Shown: positions 16,810 to 24,906, numbered from the stretch's first letter. The stretch: DNA of 47,306 bases from Streptomyces acidicola (GCF_009377235.1 NZ_VMNX01000046.1:1-47306), one strand, 5' to 3'. Translations and numbers: made by a program. Notes: generated by a model not told the origin, from the sequence alone.

Positions 16810-17240
16810 GCGGTGGGCGCCCCTCCCTTGTCGTGCTCCGAGAGGTGCTCGAAGGTCTCGCCGGTGGCGGTGATCGTGCGGGTGACGTCCCGGCCGCCGT
16901 AGACCCAGTAGATCCGCATGACGCCCTCACTCCGGTTGAAGAACCGGTGCGGGATGCCCGCCGGAACCCAGGTCGCCTGGCCGGCCTCCAGGTCGAAGAA
17001 CTCACCGTCGATCTCCGCGGTCGCCTCGCCTTCGAGGATCAGCACCGACTCCTCGACGTTGTGGCTGTGCAGGGGCAGGCCGGTACCGGGCTGGAAGACG
17101 GTCTGCCCGGTGGTGATGACGGCTGTCCCGGAGTTCCACCGGCCCACGTAGGGAATGGTGGCGACGCCTCCACCGCGGTCGAAGCGTTCGACCTCGTCGG
17201 GGCGGATCAGCAGGTTCGGCTCAGCGGGCTTGGTGCACAT
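16806..17240 (-). CDS. Cupin-domain protein
   Basis: 144 aa single cupin. Motif 1 is GLPLHSHNVEESVLILEGEATAEI (GX5HXHX3-4EX6G) and motif 2 is WVPAGIPHRFFNRS. Metal ligands His, His, Glu and His are all present. Such proteins act as small dioxygenases, isomerases, decarboxylases or sensors. It overlaps the aldehyde dehydrogenase and follows the ABM gene by 79 bp, so it is likely co-transcribed and may act on the same compound. Confidence 0.88.
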   Translation of the reverse strand: MCTKPAEPNLLIRPDEVERFDRGGGVATIPYVGRWNSGTAVITTGQTVFQPGTGLPLHSHNVEESVLILEGEATAEIDGEFFDLEAGQATWVPAGIPHRFFNRSEGVMRIYWVYGGRDVTRTITATGETFEHLSEHDKGGAPTA

Positions 17241-17319
17241 CGGACGGCTCCGTTGGTGGTCAGGAGTGCTCGGGAGTGGTCAGGGGCGGTGCGGGGCGGT
17301 ACGGGGTGGTGAGGAGTGG

Positions 17320-17622
17320 TCAGGAGTGGTGGAACAGGCGGCGGGAGAGCGTGTTGACCTGGCTGCCCGGGACGACGTACTTCGCCGCCGCCTCGCGCCA
17401 GACCTTGTAGTGGGGGGCGGCCCGGTGGGCCTCCACGGCGGCCTCGTCGTCGTAGATCTCGTGAAAGACGAAGTGGTGGTCGTCGGACAGGTCACAGACG
17501 ACGTCGAAGTAACGGCAGCCGGGCTCGTCGGTGAAGGAACGCGCGGCGTTCTCCTCGATGGCCTTCAGGAAGTCGTCACGGCAGCCGGGGACGACCTGGA
17601 GGGACACGGTCAGCGCGATCAT
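17320..17622 (-). CDS. Antibiotic biosynthesis monooxygenase (ABM) domain protein
   Basis: 100 aa; ATG at 17622 overlaps the Ldh-type stop (ATGA) and is preceded by GAGGAG. The ABM ferredoxin-like fold is seen in ALTVSLQVVPGCRDDFLKAI, ARSFTDEPGCRYFDVVCD, FVFHEIYDDEAAVEAHRAAPHY and the terminal helix. Members include quinol monooxygenase YgiN, LsrG and small isomerases/decarboxylases; many are small dimers without a cofactor. It is probably an accessory enzyme in the operon's catabolic route; specificity unknown. Confidence 0.88.
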   Translation of the reverse strand: MIALTVSLQVVPGCRDDFLKAIEENAARSFTDEPGCRYFDVVCDLSDDHHFVFHEIYDDEAAVEAHRAAPHYKVWREAAAKYVVPGSQVNTLSRRLFHHS

Positions 17623-18704
17623 GCGGGGAGCTCCTCGGGTGTGGGTGCGGGCGTGGAGGCGGGTGCGGGCAGAGGTACGGCGGTGGCGTCGGCGATGCGC
17701 GTCAGGGCGGCCCAGGTGTCGTCTACGACCGTGATGCCCTCGGTGCGCAGCCGCTCGGCGGTGCGGATCTCCGGCTCGCCGGGGACGAGGATCTCGGCCG
17801 TGCCGGGGGCGGCCGGGGTGGACTTGGTCTCCTCGATCAGGGCCTCCATCCGCGCCTCGAACTCGGCCGGGTCGGCCATCGACCGGATGTCCACGCAGAT
17901 CAGCAGGTGCCCCACGCCGCTGCGGCCGGTGGGGTGGTAGGGGCCGACGACGGACGATCCGAAGGCGCTGCCGGTCAGCACGCCCGCCAGGACGTCGAAC
18001 ATGAAGGAGATGGCGTAGCCCTTGTGGCCGGCCATGGGCAGGATCAGACCCTCGATGGCGCGGCGCGGATCGGTGGTCGGCACACCGTCGATGTCGGCCG
18101 CCCAGCCCTCGGGGATCGGCGCGCCGCGCTCTCGGGCGTGGTAGATCTTGCCGCGCGCCACGGCGGTGTTGGCGATGTCCATCACGACAGTGCCGTGGCG
18201 GCCGCCCGGTGCGGCGATCGACCACGGGTTGGTGCCGATCCGCTTCTCCCGGCCGCCCCACGGGGCCATCGCGGGACTGGCGTTGGTGGCCAGCAGCGCC
18301 ACACAGCCCTGCTCGGCGGCCTTGCGGGTGAAGTAGGCGGCCGTGCCGAAGTGACCGGAGTTGCGCACGGCGACCGCGCTGATGCCGTGCTGGCGGGCGC
18401 GCTCCACACCCCAGGTCACGGCACGGTCGGTGAGCACCTGGCCCAGGCCGTCCCGCCCGTCCACGACGAGGACGGCGCCGTTGTCGGTCACGATCTCGGG
18501 GGCGGCGACGGCACTGGTCGCTCCGCTCTCGATACGGCTGAGGTACCAGGGCAGGCGCAGCATTCCGTGGGACGGATGCCCCCACAGCTCCGCGGTCACC
18601 AGCGTGTCCGCGAGCAGGCGGGCGTCAGCGGACGGGACGCCATGGGCTTCGGTGGTCGCGGCGACGAACCCCAGCAGGTCGGCGGCGCCGACGGTGTGCG
18701 GCAT
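17619..18704 (-). CDS. Ldh-family (malate/L-lactate type) NAD(P)-dependent oxidoreductase
   Basis: 361 aa, ATG at 18704 with GAGAGG upstream. Family features: ELWGHPSHGMLRLPWYL with the catalytic-region His, VRNSGHFGTAAYF, IGTNPWSIAAPGG, MDIANTAVARGKI and LPMAGHKGYAISFMFDVL. This superfamily (type 2 malate/lactate, ureidoglycolate, 2,3-diketogulonate, delta-1-piperideine-2-carboxylate reductases) interconverts 2-hydroxy or 2-amino acids and 2-keto acids. It is the first gene of the catabolic operon. Its promoter carries a symmetric GntR-type operator. The C-terminus is a Pro/Thr/Ala tail (PAPASTPAPTPEELPA). Confidence 0.92.
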   Translation of the reverse strand: MPHTVGAADLLGFVAATTEAHGVPSADARLLADTLVTAELWGHPSHGMLRLPWYLSRIESGATSAVAAPEIVTDNGAVLVVDGRDGLGQVLTDRAVTWGVERARQHGISAVAVRNSGHFGTAAYFTRKAAEQGCVALLATNASPAMAPWGGREKRIGTNPWSIAAPGGRHGTVVMDIANTAVARGKIYHARERGAPIPEGWAADIDGVPTTDPRRAIEGLILPMAGHKGYAISFMFDVLAGVLTGSAFGSSVVGPYHPTGRSGVGHLLICVDIRSMADPAEFEARMEALIEETKSTPAAPGTAEILVPGEPEIRTAERLRTEGITVVDDTWAALTRIADATAVPLPAPASTPAPTPEELPA

Positions 18705-18733
18705 AAGACAGCCTCTCGCGTCGAGCAGCAGAG

Positions 18734-18765
18734 TGTATCCGTACCTGTATACATCATGGGATACA
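18734..18765. promoter_or_regulatory. Nested palindromic operator (GntR-type) of the catabolic operon
   Basis: TGTATCC (18734-18740) and GGATACA (18759-18765) form an inverted repeat, and a perfect TGTATACA palindrome (18746-18753) sits exactly at its centre (both centred at 18749.5). It lies 30-61 bp upstream of the Ldh-type start. The same TGTATACA core precedes the neighbouring gntR gene, which makes the FCD regulator the likely ligand. Confidence 0.75.
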
Positions 18766-18810
18766 AAAGAAACACGGCTCGGGCTGAGGAATCCGAGCAC
18801 CCGGCAAGCA

Positions 18811-18923
18811 ACCCGGAAGGAGTGACCCGGAAGGAGTGCCCCGGAAGGAGTGCCCCGGAAGGAGCGCCCCGGAAGGAGCGACTCGGTAGAGGTAGCCCCG
18901 TAGAAGTAGCCCGGCAGAAGCAA
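18811..18923. repeat. 14-bp tandem repeats containing GGAAGGAG
   Basis: Five near-identical 14-bp units (ACCCGGAAGGAGTG, CCCCGGAAGGAGCG and variants, 18811-18880) are followed by three diverged units to 18923. They lie in the gap between the gntR stop and the catabolic operon promoter. Confidence 0.9.
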
Positions 18924-18937
18924 CGCGGAAGCGCGGC

Positions 18938-19663
18938 TCAGCCCACGACGTCCAGGTGGATGTCAGGACCGAATGCCAGATCCTGGCTGGTCAGACTCTC
19001 GATGAGCGCCTGCAGGGTCTGCGCCAGATGGTGCCGGCATGCCGCGTCGGCGGCCTGGACGTCCCCGTTCGTGATCGCCTTGAGCATCGCGCGGTGCTCC
19101 TCCAGCGAGGTCAGCATGCGGCGAGGCCCGCTGTGGGACAGATGCCGCAGCCGTACCGTCTGGCTGCGCAGATCGCGAATCGTGCGGGCCAGATACGGAT
19201 TGCGGCATGCGCCGATCACCGCCTGGTCGAAACCCTCGGAGATGTCGTAGAACTCCTGGTACGACCGTGCCTGTGCGGCGGCGTCCCGCGTGCGGAAGTG
19301 CTCATCGAAATCGTCCAACTGCTTTTCGAGCGCACGGAAGGGGAGTAGCAGTCGCTCGTCGACGGCGCCCGACGCGGCGACCGATGCCGCGGCCCGGGGT
19401 TCCAGCAGCATCCGGAACTCGAACAGTGCGCGCACTCCGCCCAGAGAGATCGGGGCGACCCGGGCCACCTCGCCCGGCACGAAGTCGACCAGCCCTTCCC
19501 GGGCCAGCCGCCTGATGGCTTCTCGTACCGGCGTCCGTGAGGCACCCAACTCCTCGCCCAGCTGGATCTCACCGAGCTTCGCCCCCGGTCGCAGCCGCAG
19601 CGACTCGATATCACCCTTCAGCCGCTCGTAGACCGCTTCACTCTTACCCGTAGCCCGGGCCAT
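18938..19663 (-). CDS. GntR-family transcriptional regulator, FCD type
   Basis: 241 aa, start MARATGKSEA at 19663 with AGGGAG upstream. The winged HTH is KLGEIQLGEELGASRTPVREAIRRLAREGLVDF (about 35-67). The all-helical FCD ligand domain follows, with EFRMLLEPRAA, FDQAVIGACRNP and EEHRAMLKAITNGDVQAADAACRHHL containing the usual metal- or acid-binding Asp/His residues. FCD regulators sense organic acids and usually repress adjacent catabolic genes. Its own promoter has the 12-bp palindrome TGTGTATACACA at 19697-19708, consistent with autoregulation. It is transcribed toward and in the same direction as the Ldh-type operon. Confidence 0.93.
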   Translation of the reverse strand: MARATGKSEAVYERLKGDIESLRLRPGAKLGEIQLGEELGASRTPVREAIRRLAREGLVDFVPGEVARVAPISLGGVRALFEFRMLLEPRAAASVAASGAVDERLLLPFRALEKQLDDFDEHFRTRDAAAQARSYQEFYDISEGFDQAVIGACRNPYLARTIRDLRSQTVRLRHLSHSGPRRMLTSLEEHRAMLKAITNGDVQAADAACRHHLAQTLQALIESLTSQDLAFGPDIHLDVVG

Positions 19664-19696
19664 GAGACTCCCTGTCCATCCCGCGCCGCACACCCT

Positions 19697-19708
19697 TGTG
19701 TATACACA
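19697..19708. promoter_or_regulatory. Palindromic operator TGTGTATACACA upstream of gntR
   Basis: A perfect 12-bp palindrome lies 34 bp before the regulator start and directly abuts the helicase stop codon (19709). It shares the TGTATACA core with the operator at 18746-18753, so it is probably the autoregulatory site. Confidence 0.75.
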
Positions 19709-21061
19709 CTAGTCGGAGGGCCGCCAAGCCACCCGGTGCTCCCCCAGAGTGGCGAGCACCGCGTGGTTCGCCTCCCAGCCGTCCGGGAACTTCACCGTCA
19801 CCCCGAGCTGGACCGGCTCCGTCGACGGGTGGTCGTCCAGGAGCTCCGAGACCCCCGCCCGGCAAACCACGATGCACGCGTGCCGGTGCCGGGATGCCAG
19901 CACGCACAGGCGACCCGTCTCCAGGTGGAACGCCGTCGCGTCCGGGCGGCCGGACAGCGGGTGCAGGACCACCGTCACGTCGTACTCGCGCCCCTGCAAC
20001 CGGTTCGCCGTGTCCACGACCACGTCGGTGACGCCGAGGGCCGCCAGTGCGGACCGCACCGACGCGGCCTGGTCCCGGTGCGCGGTGCCGACGGCGATCC
20101 GGTCGGCGGTCAGCGGCACGGGCTCCTCCGACCGCTCGGAGGTCGCCGCGCCGCCCCGGTCCAGCAACCGCCGTACGACCTGCGCGACCGCCCGTACTGC
20201 CTCCGGGTCGGTGCGGGGCGTGTGCCGGGCGGGGAGCTCCAGCAGGCCCCAGCCCGCCTCGGCCGCCTCGTCGATGACCCGGTCAGGGCCCGAACCGTCG
20301 GACGGTACGGCGAAGGCGAGCTGCCGGTCGCCGTGATCCGTGCCGCTGCGAAAGGGCGTGTACGGGTAGAAGGCGCCGGAGACGAGGGGCGCCGCGGACG
20401 CCGGGAGCCGCCACGACACCGGCAGGCGGTGCTGCGGCAACTCGCGGTTGTGGGCCAGCAGTGTCGTGACCGCCGAGGCCGACGGGTCGTACGACAGCCC
20501 CGCCCACTGCTCACTGCCCACGATCGCGAACGGGTCCAACTGCCCCGGGTCGCCCACGAACAGCGCCCGCTCGAACAGCCCGGCAACGGCCAGCAGCGCG
20601 TCCGACCGCATCTGGTACGCCTCGTCGACGATCGCGTGCCGCCACGGCTCCACGCCCTTGACGTGCGCCCACTTGGCGGCGGTCGAGATCACCACGTCGA
20701 GGCCCGCGAGGTCAGCCGCCTTGGTGGACTTGCGGACGTTCGGCAGGTCGTCGAGCGCCTTGTCGTACGGGTCGGTGTCGCTGCTGTGCAGACGGCCGAC
20801 GGGCAGCTCGTCGTCCTTCTCCGCCAGCCGTAGCACCAGGTCGTCGACCTGGGCGTTCGTCTGCGCGATGATCATCAACGGGCGCCCGGCGGAGGCGAGT
20901 TCGAGCGCGGCCCGGACGACCAGGGTCGACTTCCCGGCACCGGGCGGGGAGTCGACGACGACTCCGCGGTGCGTGCCGTGCAGGGTGTCGCGCAGGATCG
21001 CGTCGGTCGCGCGGGTGGCCGCGGCGCCGGGGCTGAACGCCGAGCTGACGGGCGCGGTCAC
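19709..21061 (-). CDS. SF1 (Upf1/Dna2-like) DNA helicase
   Basis: 450 aa from a GTG overlapping the preceding stop (GTGA). Motifs in order: Walker A PPGAGKST (39-46), IIAQTNAQVDDL (Ia), VISTAAKW, Walker B DEAYQ (146-150), GDPGQLDPF (motif III, 170-178), SWRLP (motif IV, 216-220), and QGREYDVTVV (motif V, 356-365) with LETGRLCVLASRHRHA in the motif VI position. This is a compact SF1 helicase of the Upf1/Dna2 group. Motif VI is atypical (SRHR rather than TRA+). It is third in a tight set with an unknown protein and an Fe-S nuclease, suggesting DNA end processing or phage defence. Confidence 0.87.
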   Translation of the reverse strand: MTAPVSSAFSPGAAATRATDAILRDTLHGTHRGVVVDSPPGAGKSTLVVRAALELASAGRPLMIIAQTNAQVDDLVLRLAEKDDELPVGRLHSSDTDPYDKALDDLPNVRKSTKAADLAGLDVVISTAAKWAHVKGVEPWRHAIVDEAYQMRSDALLAVAGLFERALFVGDPGQLDPFAIVGSEQWAGLSYDPSASAVTTLLAHNRELPQHRLPVSWRLPASAAPLVSGAFYPYTPFRSGTDHGDRQLAFAVPSDGSGPDRVIDEAAEAGWGLLELPARHTPRTDPEAVRAVAQVVRRLLDRGGAATSERSEEPVPLTADRIAVGTAHRDQAASVRSALAALGVTDVVVDTANRLQGREYDVTVVLHPLSGRPDATAFHLETGRLCVLASRHRHACIVVCRAGVSELLDDHPSTEPVQLGVTVKFPDGWEANHAVLATLGEHRVAWRPSD

Positions 21062-22677
21062 AGGGTGTCCTCCTCGGTCGGCGGATCCGGCTGCTCCGGC
21101 AGCGGTACGGCATCGGGCTCGCCCGGCGGACCGCCGTGCGTCCACGGCGTCTCCTCCGGGTCGGGCAGCTTCGCGCCGCCCCGCTGGTCGTGTTCGAAGA
21201 GCGTGAAGCAGACAGGGTCGCCCTTCTGCGGCACCGACCCCTCCTCCGGCTCCTTGCCGCGGCCCATCTTGTCGACGATCCGCAGCACGACGAGGTTGCC
21301 GTGGTCGCCGCCCTCGGGCCCGTCGTACCCCACGAACTCGGCGGCCTGCGGTTTTCCGCCGAGCGAGCGGTACACCTTCGTACGCTCCCCGAGGTGCGGC
21401 CGGTCGTCCGTGCGGACCGTGACGAGGGGGCGCGGGCTGGGCCGCTTGCCCTCGCTGTACGCCATCACCACCTCCGTGACCTCGCCCGCGAAGGCCTCCC
21501 CGGCGAGGCGGCGGCCGGCCATGACGAGCGGGTCGTCGAGGGCCTCCTGGGCGTCCAGGCGGGCCTGTTCGCGCTCGCGCGTGGCCAGCTTGTTCGCCGC
21601 CGTGACCGCGTCGTCGCGGCGCGGCTGCGGGGGCTCGCCGGCGATGATCCGGTCCCGGTGGCCGGTGAACGACCAGCGGTCACGGGTCCACCGGTCGGTG
21701 GCATGGGCGCCCTCGGGCAGCTCGCGCAGCAGGTCGAGGCCTCGCCACACCGCGTCCCACGTGGGGCGGGTGCGGCTCTCGACGAGGGCACGGATCTCCC
21801 GCTCGGCGGCGGTGAGGTCACCGAACCGGTCGTCCGCCTCCAGGCCGTCCTCGGCGGCGGCGAGCGCGGCCCGCGCGCGGTCGTAGCGCTCGATGGCCGG
21901 GGCCAGCAGCTTGTTGTCGAACGCCGGGTCGGTGGCGGGGCCGGCCGGCGGGCACAGCAACTGGCCGTCGCCGTCCCGCGCCAACTCGGCCCGCCGCGCC
22001 GCCGCGTCGCCCGACTCGCCCTCCGGCGGGTCGATCCAGGCGAGCAGCGCCCCGAGGTGCTGGTCCTCGACGCTGGACTGCCCGGTGGCCCAGTGCCGCG
22101 CCAGCAGGTCGGTCAGGGCGAGGAGGAGCGAGGAGCCGGGCACGCGCGCCCGCTCCCCGAAATGGGTGAGCCACCGCCCGAGCAACGGCACCCGCGGCGG
22201 TGCCGGATGGGGGGCCTCCGGGTCCTGCTCGGCGGTCCGCCTGAAGCGCATGGCGCGCCCCAGCAGCCGTACGAAGTCGATGCCCGTGCGGCTCGGCACG
22301 ATCAACTGCGGGGCGTTCGCGCACAGATCGACCTCGACCTTGACGCGCTTGCCGGTCTCCGGGTCGGTCTCGCTGCGCTCGGCCGCCTCCACGACGTCGC
22401 CGTACGCGTCCACGTACGGCAGGACGAGGTCCGCGAGCTCGGCGAGGAACGTGAAACGCAGGTCCCGGTCCCGGGGCTGCGGTACGACGAGCAGCCGGGG
22501 CGCGTCCCGGTCCGTGCCGACGAGCGCACCGAGCGGGGCCCCGGCCTCACCGGCGGTGATGAGCGGCACGAGGACAAGCGGCCGCTCGGACAGATGCCGG
22601 TGCCGGACGGTGGCGGCGGGCTGGGCCCGGCCGGTGCGGACGGCCTCCAGCCGGGAGAGGGTCGCGATCAGGGACAT
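21058..22677 (-). CDS. Unknown protein of a nuclease-helicase operon
   Basis: 539 aa from MSLIATLSRL at 22677. I recognise no named domain. The N-terminal third has strand-rich segments (RPLVLVPLITAGEAGAPLG, APRLLVVPQPRDRDLRFTF) and a Leu/Arg motif FVRLLGRAMRFRR. A middle section is helical and charged (ATREREQARLDAQEAL, a possible coiled coil). The C-terminal third (EVTEVVMAYSEGKRPSPRPLVTVRT, NLVVLRIVDKMGRG) looks like a beta-barrel or OB-like module, and the tail is acidic and Pro-rich. No signal peptide or membrane helix is seen. It overlaps the helicase by 4 bp and follows the nuclease by 76 bp, so all three probably act as one machine, with this subunit a possible DNA-binding or scaffold protein (inference). 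Confidence 0.85.
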   Translation of the reverse strand: MSLIATLSRLEAVRTGRAQPAATVRHRHLSERPLVLVPLITAGEAGAPLGALVGTDRDAPRLLVVPQPRDRDLRFTFLAELADLVLPYVDAYGDVVEAAERSETDPETGKRVKVEVDLCANAPQLIVPSRTGIDFVRLLGRAMRFRRTAEQDPEAPHPAPPRVPLLGRWLTHFGERARVPGSSLLLALTDLLARHWATGQSSVEDQHLGALLAWIDPPEGESGDAAARRAELARDGDGQLLCPPAGPATDPAFDNKLLAPAIERYDRARAALAAAEDGLEADDRFGDLTAAEREIRALVESRTRPTWDAVWRGLDLLRELPEGAHATDRWTRDRWSFTGHRDRIIAGEPPQPRRDDAVTAANKLATREREQARLDAQEALDDPLVMAGRRLAGEAFAGEVTEVVMAYSEGKRPSPRPLVTVRTDDRPHLGERTKVYRSLGGKPQAAEFVGYDGPEGGDHGNLVVLRIVDKMGRGKEPEEGSVPQKGDPVCFTLFEHDQRGGAKLPDPEETPWTHGGPPGEPDAVPLPEQPDPPTEEDTL

Positions 22678-22753
22678 GGGGTGCCCTCCCGGCGGACGGC
22701 TGCCGACGTGATGGTCCTCGGTACGACGGTCCGGCGCCGGGTGGGCCGTGCGG

Positions 22754-23938
22754 TCAGTGACACCGGGCACCCTCCGCGCGCGCGGCGGCCGCACTCAGTG
22801 CCTCCGCCCGCAGGTCCGCGGCCCTCCGCAGGGCCGCCACCGTCGGGTCCTCGGGGTCGCCCGCCATGCCGTGGGCCGCCGCCAGGACGTCCTCCGCCGT
22901 TGTCAGGCCGCCCAGCTCGGCCCGGAGCGACCGGCCCAGGGACGTCACCGCGCCCTCCTCGCGGGAGCGGCCGCGGCAGTGGAAGGCCAGCTCGCAGGCG
23001 GCGAGGCACTCGGGCGCGTATGCCGCGGGGAGGGCTTCGACGGCGGCGGTCAGCTGCTCCCGGGGGAGGTCCGGGGCGAAGCAGGTCCCCTCGGGGAGGG
23101 CGTCCGCGATCTCCTCGACACGGGTCAGGCGCGCCAACTGCCGGCGCGTGACCGCCCGTTGTTTGCGGACGTCCACGGCAGCGGCCGTCGGGAGGTTGGT
23201 GAAGTCCTTTGGGCACACGAGCAGCACGCGGTGCCGCACTTCAGCCGGGGTTTCGAGGCGCGAGGCGACTTCCTCCAGCGCCAGCACGTACACCGCGGAC
23301 TGCCGGGCGGCGGCGCCCACCTTGGCCGGGTCCGCGGCACCGTCGAGCATCGGGAAGGACTTGATCTCGACGACCGTCCACGACCCGTCCGGGTGCACGA
23401 CCACGGCGTCCGGCTCCAGGAACGCGGGGGAGCCCGCCACGTCGAGTACGAGCATGGGGTGGTCGAGCAGCGCCCAGCCGCCGGATGCGGAGGCCTCGCG
23501 CAGCGCCAGTGCCGTACGGGCCGCGCGTCCCTGGGGGCCGATCGCGGCGAGGTCGGGGGTGGCCGCTTCGGTCGGCGGCTCGGCGGAGGGGTCCAGCTTC
23601 TCGTGCACCAGCCGCAGCAGCTCCGCGCCGCCGTCCGCCTTGACGCGTGCCTCGAACGCGTTGCCCCGCATGAAGGCGAACTGCGACATGCCGAAGGCGG
23701 AGGGGGAGCCGAGCGCGCTCGCCAGCGCCGTCTTGTTCACACCCGCCCCGTCCAGGAGCGCGCGTCGTCTGCAGCCCGGGTTGGCGGCGAGGGCCGCGAG
23801 GGCGCGGGCGTCCAGCGCCTTGGGCTGTACCTCGGGTCCGCGCAGCTCAGCGAGCCGGGGCCCGAGCGCTGTCCCCGGCGTCCGTGGGGGCGGCACTCGG
23901 CTCGGCGGTGGACTCGCGCTGCCGTGGAATTCGCTCAC
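22754..23938 (-). CDS. RecB/Cas4/Dna2-like PD-(D/E)XK nuclease with Fe-S-type cysteines
   Basis: About 394 aa from a GTG at 23938; TTG 23968, GTG 23962 and GTG 23896 are alternative starts, and all overlap the 3' end of the PAP2 gene. The nuclease core is EPDAVVVHPDGSWTVVEIKSF, with Asp177, Glu191 and Lys193, followed by ARQSAVY (Gln213, Tyr217). One Cys lies ahead of the core (NPGC, Cys56) and three behind it (CLAACELAFHC: 311, 315, 321). This is the layout of the 4Fe-4S cluster in Cas4, AddB and Dna2, although the spacing is CX3C rather than the common CX2C. The protein is probably a single-strand or end-processing nuclease partnered with the nearby SF1 helicase. Confidence 0.85.
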   Translation of the reverse strand: MSEFHGSASPPPSRVPPPRTPGTALGPRLAELRGPEVQPKALDARALAALAANPGCRRRALLDGAGVNKTALASALGSPSAFGMSQFAFMRGNAFEARVKADGGAELLRLVHEKLDPSAEPPTEAATPDLAAIGPQGRAARTALALREASASGGWALLDHPMLVLDVAGSPAFLEPDAVVVHPDGSWTVVEIKSFPMLDGAADPAKVGAAARQSAVYVLALEEVASRLETPAEVRHRVLLVCPKDFTNLPTAAAVDVRKQRAVTRRQLARLTRVEEIADALPEGTCFAPDLPREQLTAAVEALPAAYAPECLAACELAFHCRGRSREEGAVTSLGRSLRAELGGLTTAEDVLAAAHGMAGDPEDPTVAALRRAADLRAEALSAAAARAEGARCH

Positions 23939-24836
23939 CCGTGGAAGTCTGGCATCCGCCACCGACAATCGGGGCGGGTGCGCCCCGAGAGGTGTCCGCG
24001 ACGGGAGTGGGCCGACCGGCGAGCCGCCCCCCGAGGGCTTCGCCGAACCGCCCCTCGAACCGCGCCCGGAGCCCCGCCCATGCCCGGTCCGCGAGCCGCA
24101 TCACCAGCGGGGTCAGCAGCAGTCCGACCCCCATCACGGCGGCGCCCGCCACCGCGTCGAGGAAGTAGTGGTTCGCGGTGCCCATCACGACGATCGTGGT
24201 GATCAGCGGGTACAGGACACCGGCGACCTTGGCGGTGCGCGTGCCGCCGTGCCGCCAGAGCATCACACCGCACCACAGGGCCCAGCCGACGTGCAGGCTC
24301 GGCATCGCCGCGTACTGGTTCGTCAGCCCACCCAGCCCGCGCGGCGCGCTCGCCTCGCCGCCCCACCAGCCGTACGAGCTGTAGTACGCCATCGTGTCGA
24401 CGAAGCCGTACTCGGGCGCGAGGAGGCGGGGCGGGCAGGTGGGGAGGAGGGTGAAGCCGATCAGTCCGATGAGGGTGGACGTCATCAGCCAGGTGCGGGC
24501 CGCGCGGTAGAGGTGGCTGCGGGACCTGAAGAGCCATATGAGGACGACGGGCGTGACCAGGTAGTGCAGGGACGCGTACCAGAAGTCGGCGGGTATGCCG
24601 AGCCAGGGTTCGCGGGTGAAGAGACGGTTCAGGGGGTGTTCCGCGTTGAGCCAGAGGGCCTTCTCGACGCGCAGGATGGCCAGGCCGTGGTCGACGGCGG
24701 TGGAGACGTCGCCGCGGGCGAGGAGCCGCCCGGCCGAGTACAGCGCGTACACGAGCACGAGCAGCGGCAGTTCGGACCACCAGCGGAGCCGCACCTGCGA
24801 TGCCACCTCGGTACGCGATGCATCGGATTGCGGCAT
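23847..24836 (-). CDS. PAP2-superfamily membrane phosphatase / inositolphosphotransferase-like protein
   Basis: 329 aa from MPQSDASRTE at 24836, with GGGGGAGGA upstream; an ATG at 24854 is less likely. About six membrane helices are seen, with the PAP2/Aur1-like catalytic features: a conserved basic/Arg region, LPTCPPRLL, MPSLHVGWALW (motif 2 His) and ANHYFLDAVAGA (motif 3 His/Asp). Enzymes of this type dephosphorylate or exchange lipid phosphates. The C-terminal 70 residues are a hydrophilic tail that runs into the nuclease gene on the same strand in another frame. A TGTATACA site (24907-24914) lies 71 bp upstream. Confidence 0.88.
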   Translation of the reverse strand: MPQSDASRTEVASQVRLRWWSELPLLVLVYALYSAGRLLARGDVSTAVDHGLAILRVEKALWLNAEHPLNRLFTREPWLGIPADFWYASLHYLVTPVVLIWLFRSRSHLYRAARTWLMTSTLIGLIGFTLLPTCPPRLLAPEYGFVDTMAYYSSYGWWGGEASAPRGLGGLTNQYAAMPSLHVGWALWCGVMLWRHGGTRTAKVAGVLYPLITTIVVMGTANHYFLDAVAGAAVMGVGLLLTPLVMRLADRAWAGLRARFEGRFGEALGGRLAGRPTPVADTSRGAPAPIVGGGCQTSTGERIPRQRESTAEPSAAPTDAGDSARAPAR

Positions 24837-24906
24837 CCGATCGTCCTCCCCCATCTGCGAGCGTGGCCCTTGGCCACTGCTTCAGGTGGCCCGCCCGATT
24901 TTACGG

